A stretch of 64,000 nucleotides of DNA from Chryseobacterium viscerum (GTDB taxonomy: Bacteria; Bacteroidota; Bacteroidia; Flavobacteriales; Weeksellaceae). The notes beneath the pieces were generated by a model that was not told the origin of the DNA, did no database searches, and saw nothing but the letters and a program-made list of their open reading frames with translations. Where the stretch lies: positions 535,918 through 599,917 of the forward strand of contig NZ_PPEG02000002.1 in the NCBI RefSeq assembly GCF_002899945.2, written 5' to 3'. Each line of letters begins with the position of its first letter. Position 1 is the first letter of the stretch. Below, one piece after another: positions 35,928 through 44,076 of the stretch. Position numbers and translations under genes: made by a program.

Positions 35928-38087
35928 TTAGGTTATCCCTTGTTTCTCCCACATCGATTTATACACCGTATTTTGGGAGATCAGATCATGGTGGCTCCCT
36001 TGCTCTATGATTTTACCGGCTTTTAGAACCAAGATGGTATCAGCACTCGCAATGGTACTTAAACGGTGGGCAATGACGATCATCGTTTTTCCTTCATTTT
36101 TGAGTCTTCCCAAGGTATTCTGAATAATCTCTTCTGCTTCCGAATCCAAAGAGGAAGTAGCTTCATCCAATATGAGTATTTCAGGATTTTTGTACAGTGC
36201 CCTGGCAATCGCTATTCTTTGCTTTTGCCCACCTGATAATAAGGCGCCATTTTCCCCTAAATAGGTCTGAAATCCATTCGGCAGCTTTTCAATAAAACTT
36301 AATATACCAAGACTCTTTGTAATATGTAAGACCCTCTGTATATCCGGAAAATCTTCACCTAACGCAATGTTTTCAACGACATTGCCCGAAAATAAATCGA
36401 TTTGCTGGGGAACAACCGAAACCAGGGTTCGTAATGACTGATTCGATATATAGTTCACATCATAATCACCAATCATTATTTTTCCTTTTTTTAGTGGATA
36501 TAAATTCTGGATCAAAGATGCTAGGGTCGTTTTCCCGCTGCCACTTTCTCCGACTATAGCAGTAGTTTTGCCTTTCTCAATGATACAGCTGAAATCACTG
36601 AATACTTCGCCTCTGCTTCCGTAGCTAAAGGTCACTTCCTTAAATTGAATATCTCCGATCTGATCGACTGCAAGGTCAAGCTTTTCTGTGGTTTCCTCTC
36701 TTTCCAAATCCATAATTTCGAAAAGCCGGTCTGCGGCAATTAAGGCATTCTGCACCGTTTTGTTCATCCCGATAAGCTGGGAAACAGGGCTGGTAAAATA
36801 ACCGATTAACGCATAAAAAGAAAGAAGTTCCCCAGGTGTTATGGCTCGTTCTATGACATATCCGGCACCAACCCACAATAACACAATGGTAAATATTCTT
36901 GACAGAAATTCAGATGAATTGCCGGAAAAAAAAGCATTCATTGCCGAGGTATAAATTGTTTTCAGCAACTTGGTGAAAGAATTATCTGTCTTATTATTGG
37001 CATAGGTCTCAATCCCAAATTGCTTAATGGTCCTTACGGAATTGAGAGATTCTACAAAATGAGATTCAAGTTCAGCCCCTTCTTCCATAAGTTTTCGTTC
37101 CACTTTTTTATTCAGTAGATTGGTAATCCAGTAGATGAGAAAGTAAAAAGGAATGACCAATGCTGTAACTAATGCTAATTTCCAATAATAGGTAAACATC
37201 AATGCGAAGGAAAAAATAATGATAAATAGATTAACAAAAATTTGAATCGCTACATCATTAATGAAAGTTCTTATTTTAACGGCATCATTAACCCTTGATA
37301 TAATTTCTCCCACCCTCATCGTGTCAAAGAAGCGCTGAGGAAGCTTTAGTAAATGTTTGTAATATCCCATAATAAGATGCTTATCCATCTTTTGCCCTGT
37401 TTTCAAGGTGAGTACGCTTTTCATCACCCCGATAAAGATCTGAAACACCAGGATCACAATCATACCAACCGACAGAAGATTAAGCAACCTTTTGTTTCCA
37501 TCAATTAATACATAATCCGTAATTTTTTCAATATATATGGAAGTAGATAATCCAAGGATCGTATACACAACGGCACCGACCAGCGCCTGAACGACAATGC
37601 TTTTATGCGGTTGCACCAGATTCCAGAATCTTTGGTAAAGACTTGTTTTCTCATTCTTTTGCTCAAAGTATTCATTGGTCTCCATTAATATAAGGACTCC
37701 CGTCCAGATTTTTGAAAAATCCTCCATGGAATATACAATCATTTTTCCAAAAGCCGGGTCCATCACCGTAATGGATTCTTTATTCGCCTTATAAATGACA
37801 ACGTAATGGTGGTAGTGTTCCTTGACCACTATATGTGCAATAGCCGGCAATGGTATATTAGGGAGGGCATCAGGTGCTCCCTTAGCTCCCTTGGAGTTAA
37901 AACCTAACGCTTCCAGCCCCTGAATCAGTCCTGCCACGTTAGTACCCCGGGTATCGGTATGGCAAATTTGTCTGATTCTCGCCAATGGCATTGTTAAACC
38001 ATAATGGGCAGTTATTGAAGCCAGACAGGCAGCTCCACAATCTTTCATATCCTGCTGTTTGATCAGTATATCTTTCTTCATCGGCAA
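35928..38087 (-). CDS. C39-peptidase bacteriocin ABC transporter (PCAT)
   Basis: A 719-residue bacteriocin-processing exporter. The N-terminal C39 cysteine peptidase (about 1-130) has C17 in DMKDCGAAC, H94 in HHYVVIY and D110 in MDPAFG, which cuts double-glycine leaders. Six membrane helices lie at about 165-440. The nucleotide-binding domain has Walker A GESGSGKTT (about 513-521), signature LSGGQKQR and Walker B ILILDEATSSLD. Located 31 bp after the HlyD gene in one minus-strand unit with the peptides at 39712-40068, its probable substrates. Confidence 0.95.
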   Translation of the reverse strand: MPMKKDILIKQQDMKDCGAACLASITAHYGLTMPLARIRQICHTDTRGTNVAGLIQGLEALGFNSKGAKGAPDALPNIPLPAIAHIVVKEHYHHYVVIYKANKESITVMDPAFGKMIVYSMEDFSKIWTGVLILMETNEYFEQKNEKTSLYQRFWNLVQPHKSIVVQALVGAVVYTILGLSTSIYIEKITDYVLIDGNKRLLNLLSVGMIVILVFQIFIGVMKSVLTLKTGQKMDKHLIMGYYKHLLKLPQRFFDTMRVGEIISRVNDAVKIRTFINDVAIQIFVNLFIIIFSFALMFTYYWKLALVTALVIPFYFLIYWITNLLNKKVERKLMEEGAELESHFVESLNSVRTIKQFGIETYANNKTDNSFTKLLKTIYTSAMNAFFSGNSSEFLSRIFTIVLLWVGAGYVIERAITPGELLSFYALIGYFTSPVSQLIGMNKTVQNALIAADRLFEIMDLEREETTEKLDLAVDQIGDIQFKEVTFSYGSRGEVFSDFSCIIEKGKTTAIVGESGSGKTTLASLIQNLYPLKKGKIMIGDYDVNYISNQSLRTLVSVVPQQIDLFSGNVVENIALGEDFPDIQRVLHITKSLGILSFIEKLPNGFQTYLGENGALLSGGQKQRIAIARALYKNPEILILDEATSSLDSEAEEIIQNTLGRLKNEGKTMIVIAHRLSTIASADTILVLKAGKIIEQGSHHDLISQNTVYKSMWEKQGIT

Positions 38088-38118
38088 AAGCTATTAGGGT
38101 TAATCAGTAAGCCGATAC

Positions 38119-39201
38119 TTACAAAAGTTTCGGGTTGAACCAGTCATCTATTTTATCAAATAATAATTGCCACAAAGTTCTATTGTTAATATGAAAACGT
38201 GCATTGAGGGTCAAACCTTTCCCTATTTGTGCCTTGTATCCATTTTTGAGTTGCAGATAATTACTGTCCATTGTACAAATGACCCTGAAAAGGGCCTCTC
38301 CGGTTTGCTGATTGATCTTAATATTAGGATCGACTTCCATTACTTCTGCCCCCAATAGCCCCCACTGATTGTAGTTATAAGTATCAATTTGAAGCTTAAC
38401 TTTTTGGCCTACGGAAATGTACCCTATATCTTTGGGAGAAACCATGCATTCTGCAACCAGGGATTGGTCGGGAGATATTTCTCCTATTTTTTCACCCTGA
38501 ACAAGAAAGTTTCCTTTTTGAATCCCTGAGAAGTTAACAAGCCTTCCTGATATCGGTGCCGTGATAATATAGTTTTTCTGTTCCTGATTAATACGTTTAA
38601 TTTCCGAAGCCGCTGAACGCAGCTGCCGTTCTGCTTCTCTTTTTTGTGCCTGCCATTGTGCAGTCTGCGCCTCACGAATACCAGCTAACTGATTGACAAG
38701 ACCCTGATGCTTATAATGAGATTTTTCAAATTCAGCTTTGGTGATGACCGCTTTTTTATAAAGTATGGTAGAGCGTTCCAGATCTTTCTCCGCTAGTGAA
38801 AGATCAGTTTGAACCTGTCCCATTTTCTCCCGCATGGCAGAAAGTTCCTTTTGATATTGCCCCGTTTCCAGGCCACTAAACTGTCCTTGCGTGAGCTTAA
38901 TAAGATCCTGAAGTTGAGCACCATAGTCCATACTTTGGTTATCCTGTAACTGTTTTTGCGTATCTAATTGTTCAGCAGTTACCACCAAAAGTGTATCGCC
39001 TTTTTTTATGGATTGATTGTTCTTTATCAATTGGGTTTTTATGATTCGTCCGTTAATTACAGCGCTCAATTGTGAGTTCTCTTCCATTGAGCGGATGAGC
39101 CCCTTTGAAGAGGAAGAAATAGGAATATGAATCAGTGGCAAAGACACTAAAAAGACAATAATAAGAAGCAGTATTCCCTGGTAGATAATATTTTTAAGCA
39201 T
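38119..39201 (-). CDS. HlyD family secretion adaptor
   Basis: A 360-residue periplasmic adaptor of the bacteriocin exporter. One N-terminal membrane span lies at about 5-27. Split lipoyl/biotinyl-like halves (NGRIIKTQLIKNNQSIKKGD and IIITAPISGRLVNFSGI type) flank a coiled-coil hairpin at about 85-215. A beta-barrel domain follows. It would link the ABC pump to an outer-membrane factor encoded elsewhere. Confidence 0.92.
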   Translation of the reverse strand: MLKNIIYQGILLLIIVFLVSLPLIHIPISSSSKGLIRSMEENSQLSAVINGRIIKTQLIKNNQSIKKGDTLLVVTAEQLDTQKQLQDNQSMDYGAQLQDLIKLTQGQFSGLETGQYQKELSAMREKMGQVQTDLSLAEKDLERSTILYKKAVITKAEFEKSHYKHQGLVNQLAGIREAQTAQWQAQKREAERQLRSAASEIKRINQEQKNYIITAPISGRLVNFSGIQKGNFLVQGEKIGEISPDQSLVAECMVSPKDIGYISVGQKVKLQIDTYNYNQWGLLGAEVMEVDPNIKINQQTGEALFRVICTMDSNYLQLKNGYKAQIGKGLTLNARFHINNRTLWQLLFDKIDDWFNPKLL

Positions 39202-39215
39202 TAATTTTTAAGAAT

Positions 39216-39647
39216 TTACTTTACAAATAGTACCCCATAGAGGTTATAAAGTGCGTGAAATAAGACGGTTATCATGAAATAGTATCGCGTTCTCCCCCGA
39301 AAAGTAATATAAAATGTATTCAGTATCAGCCCTCCAAAAAAGGTCATCACAACATACAGCCAATTGTACCAATGCATCTGTGAAAATGCAAGACTCATAA
39401 TCAGAATGCACACCACATCATTTTTTAGACCTAACCACCCGGTTAAAACTTTATAAAAAAGAAACTGAAAGAAAAGCGTCTCCAAAAATGGAGCCACCAA
39501 TACAGCAAGAAAAGCCATCTCCTCCTTAGAGATATCATCATGCATACTATCTTTTAAATGAAAAAAAGAATCATTTAAAAAATTAAAGAAATAGCCATTG
39601 ATAATAGCAATAAACAGAAAAGATATGAATATATAAGTATTTTTCAT
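39216..39647 (-). CDS. CPBP-family membrane protein (putative self-immunity)
   Basis: A 143-residue polytopic protein with four or five helices and a CPBP-like layout. Motif 1 reads APFLETLFFQ instead of the canonical APxxEExxxR, so the second Glu and the Arg are replaced. The later His residues are present (QMHWYNW, then HALYNLYG). CPBP proteins often give immunity in bacteriocin loci. The degenerate motif makes protease activity uncertain. It lies between HlyD and the peptide genes. Confidence 0.75.
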   Translation of the reverse strand: MKNTYIFISFLFIAIINGYFFNFLNDSFFHLKDSMHDDISKEEMAFLAVLVAPFLETLFFQFLFYKVLTGWLGLKNDVVCILIMSLAFSQMHWYNWLYVVMTFFGGLILNTFYITFRGRTRYYFMITVLFHALYNLYGVLFVK

Positions 39648-39711
39648 AGGTAAAAGGCTATTCCATTGTATTGAAATAGCCTTGTAAATGTAATGGTATA
39701 CAATCAGCTAT

Positions 39712-39861
39712 TTAAAGAGCAGCCGTCCCGCCCCATCTTCCTGCATGTTCCCAATATCCTTTGGCAAAACGACCTAGTCCGTAAGCAACATCATACCAGA
39801 ATCCTCCTCCTGCATCAATATTCATTGATTCTTCATCCGTAAGCATTTCTAAATTTTCCAT
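39712..39861 (-). CDS. double-glycine-leader bacteriocin precursor 1
   Basis: A 49-codon frame. The leader (MENLEMLTDEESMNIDAGG) has the hydrophobic/acidic spacing and GG (GGG here) of C39-cleaved precursors. The 28-30 residue core is aromatic, Gly-rich and cationic with GxxxG-like spacing (for example GRWGG). It lies 64 bp upstream of the CPBP gene in the exporter operon. The leader, exporter and size support a class II bacteriocin; activity is inferred. Confidence 0.78.
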   Translation of the reverse strand: MENLEMLTDEESMNIDAGGGFWYDVAYGLGRFAKGYWEHAGRWGGTAAL

Positions 39862-39912
39862 GATAATAGTGTTAGTTAAATTATTAAAAAATTGATTAAT
39901 TACGGCCTATTT

Positions 39913-40068
39913 CTAATGATAAGTTCCGTTCCATCCGTCAACAGCCCCTTTTTTGATCTCCTTCCAATTGCTGGATATTTGTTCAAATAAATACCCCCAA
40001 ATACCCCCATCAATTTGTTCTGCTTGGTGAGCATCCAGCTCAACCAGGTTTAAGTTTTTTAATTCCAT
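39913..40068 (-). CDS. double-glycine-leader bacteriocin precursor 2
   Basis: A 51-codon frame. The leader (MELKNLNLVELDAHQAEQIDGG shape: LxxLxxxExxxIxGG, cut after residue 22) is a textbook C39 substrate. The 29-residue core starts IWGYLFEQ and has a GAVDG GxxxG motif. It is first gene of the minus-strand operon, 93 bp after the 22-bp element (40141-40162). Together with precursor 1 this suggests a two-peptide system. Confidence 0.82.
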   Translation of the reverse strand: MELKNLNLVELDAHQAEQIDGGIWGYLFEQISSNWKEIKKGAVDGWNGTYH

Positions 40069-40113
40069 AATTCTAAATTTTTGTTAGTAAATTATTTAAT
40101 TGTTTGAATATCA

Positions 40114-40162
40114 TAAAGTTATAGTTGGAATATTATAAGATCAACTGTGTCTTTTCGCAGGT
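40114..40162 (-). promoter_or_regulatory. 22-bp element plus promoter for bacteriocin operon
   Basis: On the minus strand the 22-bp element identical to 27920-27941 spans 40162-40141. Its TTG (-33) is followed by exactly 20 bp and TAACTTTA (-7, 40121-40114). The start codon of precursor 2 is 45 bp further on. Confidence 0.75.
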
Positions 40163-40368
40163 ATATGATTTTTTTAAGTATTAATTTTCTATAAATATTC
40201 TTATGCCCGCTGAAACATAATTAAGAAATACTGCTGACCTGTTGCATGAAACAATCTTTTCCGAAACCTCCATTATCCGAAAGGTTGGAGTAAAAGCCCT
40301 ATTAATTGTCCGTAGTTTGGAATTGAGAGAGGTATGGAAATTGCATTCATCCTTGCAAATACAATAAA

Positions 40369-41001
40369 GTGACGAGAAAAATCACCAATGGTACTGTTAG
40401 AAATAAGGAGAGAACCAAAAACAAACTCATCGATTCTGTGGGTGAAATTATAGCGCAAGAAGGGTTTTCATGTATTACGGTAAGCAACATTGCCCGATAT
40501 GTAAAGCATGACAAAAAGCTGATTTATGAGTACTTCGGAGGGGGTGATGAACTGGTAAAAGAATACTTTAATGCCAGAAATTTTGGAGATCTTAGTCCAA
40601 TCGAAATAAAAAGCACTAAAAATAATTCCAAATCTAATTCAGAGAAAGATAGAATCTACCAATTGCTGGAAAATCAGTTTGACAGCCTAATTGAAGATCC
40701 TGAAATGCGTGGAGTTATTGCCTGGGAGTTAAGTGAGCATCGGCAACAGCTCAAAGAACAGGTTAGGGAACGTGAGGAATCAAGAAAGCAGCTATTCAAT
40801 AAGGAAAACAGGGACCATGGTAAAGATCCTGACAAAAACAAACAGGCAATAGAAGCTATTTTAATGAGCAGCATATATTACCTGACCTTAAATGCCCATA
40901 AGAATGGGAATACTTTCAACGGAATTGACCTTAAAAAAAAGAAAGGACAACAGGAAATAAAGGATGCTATGAAACAGATTCTTGAATGGACTTACTCTTA
41001 A
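40369..41001 (+). CDS. TetR/AcrR family regulator (paralogue 2), GTG start
   Basis: A 210-residue regulator paralogous to 27031-27663 (shared MTRKIT-G and KERTK-KL-DSVG opening, LIYEYFGG in the HTH). The start codon is GTG at 40369, chosen because it gives the same N-terminus and length as the paralogue. It is divergent from the bacteriocin operon and so a candidate regulator of it. A perfect bidirectional terminator follows. Confidence 0.85.
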   Translation: MTRKITNGTVRNKERTKNKLIDSVGEIIAQEGFSCITVSNIARYVKHDKKLIYEYFGGGDELVKEYFNARNFGDLSPIEIKSTKNNSKSNSEKDRIYQLLENQFDSLIEDPEMRGVIAWELSEHRQQLKEQVREREESRKQLFNKENRDHGKDPDKNKQAIEAILMSSIYYLTLNAHKNGNTFNGIDLKKKKGQQEIKDAMKQILEWTYS

Positions 41002-41003
41002 AT

Positions 41004-41031
41004 AAAAACCTTTCTGAGCAGAAAGGTTTTT
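41004..41031. terminator. bidirectional terminator
   Basis: AAAAACCTTTCT/AGAAAGGTTTTT perfect 12-bp stem with a 4-nt loop, T's on both strands. It lies between TetR (plus) and the adenine methylase (minus). Confidence 0.85.
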
Positions 41032-41075
41032 ATCGCATTACATGTCTGGTATTGAAATATCAAACACAAAGTATA

Positions 41076-41897
41076 CTATTTCAGCAACTCATCATTGGGC
41101 GCATCCAGGTTATAATTACCGGTCAGCACTTCAATTTTTCTTTTCCCTGTCACACCCAGACCTACTGAAACGCTCACCTTTTTTTCAAGGTATTGAGTGT
41201 TCCAACTGTTTTTTTGAGTATAGGAGAGCAAAAGATCACTTGGATAGCTGCTTAACAAGAACTTTCCCTGTACCGCTTCCAATGTTTGTAAAAGGGCATT
41301 AAAATCATCCTCATTGTAACCATTGTAGTGTCCGCAATGAGAATTGAAATACGGCGGATCACAATAATGGAATGCCTTAGCATGATCCCGGCTCCGAATC
41401 ACCCGCAGTGCATCTGTACATTCGATCTGAACGGATTGGAGTCTTATCGCATAGTCCTCTGTAAAACCTTCTCTTTTTTTTAAGATACTTCCACTAATTT
41501 TTTTTTGTGTCTTCTCGTATCCCCAGCTGCCATTGAACTTGCTGCAGAATGCCTGTGAAGCTAGTATCCAAACCGCCCACGCCCGTTTAATCCGATTGAA
41601 CAAGTGCGGATTATTATAGATGACCGTTGCATCATTATACAAAGATCTGCTGTGAAGACTGATACGGATCATTTTTTCAAGGTCTACGAACTCATTTTGT
41701 ACAATTTCGTAAAAGTTGATCAGCTCCCGGTTATTATCATTAATTACCTCTACTTTGGAAGGTTCTTTTGTCCAAAACAAAGCACCACCTCCGACAAAAG
41801 GCTCTACATACGTGTCATGGTCGGGAATCAGGGGAAGAAGGATGGGCACAAGGGCTTGCTTACCTCCATAATAGGTTAAGGGTGTCTTGATGCCCAT
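41076..41897 (-). CDS. D12 class N6-adenine DNA methyltransferase
   Basis: A 273-residue Dam-type methylase: YYGGKQ at about 9-14, EPFVGGGALF (SAM motif) at about 32-41 and the catalytic DPPY at about 177-180. It starts in a TAATG overlap with the topB stop (41895-41899), so it is co-translated with topoisomerase III. No cognate restriction enzyme is seen, so it is likely an orphan methylase that protects or marks ICE DNA. Confidence 0.9.
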   Translation of the reverse strand: MGIKTPLTYYGGKQALVPILLPLIPDHDTYVEPFVGGGALFWTKEPSKVEVINDNNRELINFYEIVQNEFVDLEKMIRISLHSRSLYNDATVIYNNPHLFNRIKRAWAVWILASQAFCSKFNGSWGYEKTQKKISGSILKKREGFTEDYAIRLQSVQIECTDALRVIRSRDHAKAFHYCDPPYFNSHCGHYNGYNEDDFNALLQTLEAVQGKFLLSSYPSDLLLSYTQKNSWNTQYLEKKVSVSVGLGVTGKRKIEVLTGNYNLDAPNDELLK

Positions 41898-43972
41898 TAT
41901 TTCTTTTTTTTCGGTTTCTCAAAAGAGGTCACTGCTTTATCACCCAATACGATATAGGCATCAAAATTATTCCCTGCCTTGCTTTTCATTCCTTTAATAA
42001 GCGAGGTTTTTCCTTTATTAATGAGATTTTCAATGTCGGTAATACTGATCTGCACCCCACAGATCGTACGGAACTGCACCCACTCACATTCTTCGTCAGG
42101 ACATTTAACGATCTTGTCACGGATGAGTAGCTGCTGCTTTTTGCATTTAGGACAGACAAGCTCCGGCAGGTTTGCTCCGACAATAGAGGTATCCAATAAT
42201 TCCTGGGTAATAGAAGCCGAATAGATTTCCATTTCTTTTTGAAAGGTTCCGGCATCAGCCTGCCCGTTTTCAATCTTTTGCAAGATAAGCTCCCACTCAG
42301 CGGTCATTGCCGCATCAGCTATCTTTTTGTCTTTTACCAGCTCATAAGCCTGTAATCCTTTCCCGGTGGGAATAAGCGATTTCTTTTCCCTGTTGATATA
42401 ATCCCTGGTAAATAGGGTTTCAATGATCGAAGCTCTGGTAGCGGGAGTTCCGATTCCCACATTTTGTAAGATTTTACGTTCCGCTTCGTTTTCAATTTCC
42501 TTTCCCGCTGTTTCCATAGCGGACAGAAGTCCGGCTTCTGTATATAAAACAGGCGGAGCCGTTTTCTTGTCCAGTACCACAGGATTTTTGATCTTTAGTT
42601 CATCTCCGATCTTCAATTGGGGAAGTTCCTGCACCGATTCGGTGTCTTCTTCCGAAAAGTGTCCCTTTATGCTGCGCCACCCGGGTTCCAGTATTTTAGT
42701 TCCTTTCACCGAAAAATCACAATGCAGAACATCTAAGGTTACATTGGTGATCTCTTTGGAACAAGCCCCCGAAAGAGATTCCACTAATCGAAACGCAATC
42801 ATCTCGTAAACAGCATTTTCCTTTGCCGGCAGTGCCGAAGGAATCTTATCCGTAACGAGTAAGCCATGATGATCGGTTACCTTTAGATCATTGACAATAC
42901 GCTTGTTAAAACGTCCCCATTTCAATTTTGAAACCGCCTCTTTAAAAGAAGAACTCTCTCCCAGGGCTCTGACAAGATGTGGAATTTCTACCCACAGGTC
43001 TTCTGGAATATATTTGCTTCCCGTACGCGGATAGGTGATGAATTTACTCTCGTAGAGACCTTGGGCAATGTTCAGGGTTTGTTCGGCAGAAAGATTCAAT
43101 TTTTTATTGGCTTCTTTCTGTAAACCTGTCAGGTCAAATAATAACGGCGGCTGTTCTGAAATCGTTTTGCTGTCTACAGCCGTAACTGTTGCAGTTCCAT
43201 TACGCTCAATAGAGCGTAACAGTTCATCTGCTTTTTTCTTATCATCCCACTTAGTGCCCGAAAGGCTTTTAAAATCTATAAAATCTTTTCTATGCTCCAA
43301 CTGAATCTGCCAATACTTTTGAACCTCAAAGTTTTTATTGTCCAGATATCGTTTACAGATAAGAGCCAGCGTCGGGGTCTGTACTCTTCCCAAAGAATAG
43401 ATCCCGCTTCCGGCGGCAATGCTTAATGCCTGTGAAGCATTGATTCCCACCAGCCAATCGGCGCGGCTTCTCCCTTTTGCAGCTTCATACAATCCGTCGA
43501 AATCACTGCCGGGTTTGAGGCTGTCAAATCCTTGACGGATGGCTTTCTCGGTCAGGGAACTGATCCATAACCGCTCAAAAGGTTTCTTGCATTTCAAGAA
43601 ATCATAGATATAGCGAAAGATCAACTCTCCTTCACGACCCGCATCCGTTGCCACAATAATGCTGTCACATCGGCTGATAACCTGCTCGATGATCTTTATT
43701 TGTTTTAAAGCTCCTGTATCAGGAGTATATCCTTTATCCTTTTTTACTTTCCGTACCGTTAATACAAAGGGATTGGGTAATATAGGCAACACATCTTTCT
43801 GAAATCCCGGAATTCCGTAATCTTCTGGCATTCCTAATGCAATCAGGTGCCCGAGTGCCCAGGTCACCTCGTAGCCGCTACCTGTTAAATATCCGTCATG
43901 CTTTTCTGTGGCTCCTACAAGTGCCGCGATCTCGCGTGCCACACTTGGTTTTTCTGCTATTATTGCTTTCAT
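41897..43972 (-). CDS. topB: DNA topoisomerase III
   Basis: A 691-residue type IA topoisomerase. The Toprim domain begins MKAIIAEKPSVAREIA and contains ATDAGREGE at about 98-106. The active Tyr is in FITYPRTGSKYIP at about 311-323. A C-terminal zinc-ribbon (CPKC...CPDEEC) is present. topB is a regular core gene of Bacteroidetes ICEs, next to DUF3945, and relaxes DNA during replication or transfer. Confidence 0.95.
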   Translation of the reverse strand: MKAIIAEKPSVAREIAALVGATEKHDGYLTGSGYEVTWALGHLIALGMPEDYGIPGFQKDVLPILPNPFVLTVRKVKKDKGYTPDTGALKQIKIIEQVISRCDSIIVATDAGREGELIFRYIYDFLKCKKPFERLWISSLTEKAIRQGFDSLKPGSDFDGLYEAAKGRSRADWLVGINASQALSIAAGSGIYSLGRVQTPTLALICKRYLDNKNFEVQKYWQIQLEHRKDFIDFKSLSGTKWDDKKKADELLRSIERNGTATVTAVDSKTISEQPPLLFDLTGLQKEANKKLNLSAEQTLNIAQGLYESKFITYPRTGSKYIPEDLWVEIPHLVRALGESSSFKEAVSKLKWGRFNKRIVNDLKVTDHHGLLVTDKIPSALPAKENAVYEMIAFRLVESLSGACSKEITNVTLDVLHCDFSVKGTKILEPGWRSIKGHFSEEDTESVQELPQLKIGDELKIKNPVVLDKKTAPPVLYTEAGLLSAMETAGKEIENEAERKILQNVGIGTPATRASIIETLFTRDYINREKKSLIPTGKGLQAYELVKDKKIADAAMTAEWELILQKIENGQADAGTFQKEMEIYSASITQELLDTSIVGANLPELVCPKCKKQQLLIRDKIVKCPDEECEWVQFRTICGVQISITDIENLINKGKTSLIKGMKSKAGNNFDAYIVLGDKAVTSFEKPKKKK

Positions 43973-44023
43973 ATCTTTATCTATTTTGGTTTGTTTTTTC
44001 TCTGGATTACCTTTATATTGGTT

Positions 44024-44053
44024 ATAAAAAATGCCTACCGGGTAGTAGGCATT
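44024..44053 (-). terminator. terminator after DUF3945
   Basis: On the minus strand AATGCCTAC pairs with GTAGGCATT (44053-44045 with 44038-44030), followed by a T run. It separates DUF3945 from topB, which may be partly read through. Confidence 0.75.
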
Positions 44054-44076
44054 CTCTAATTTTAAGATGTTTCTGA

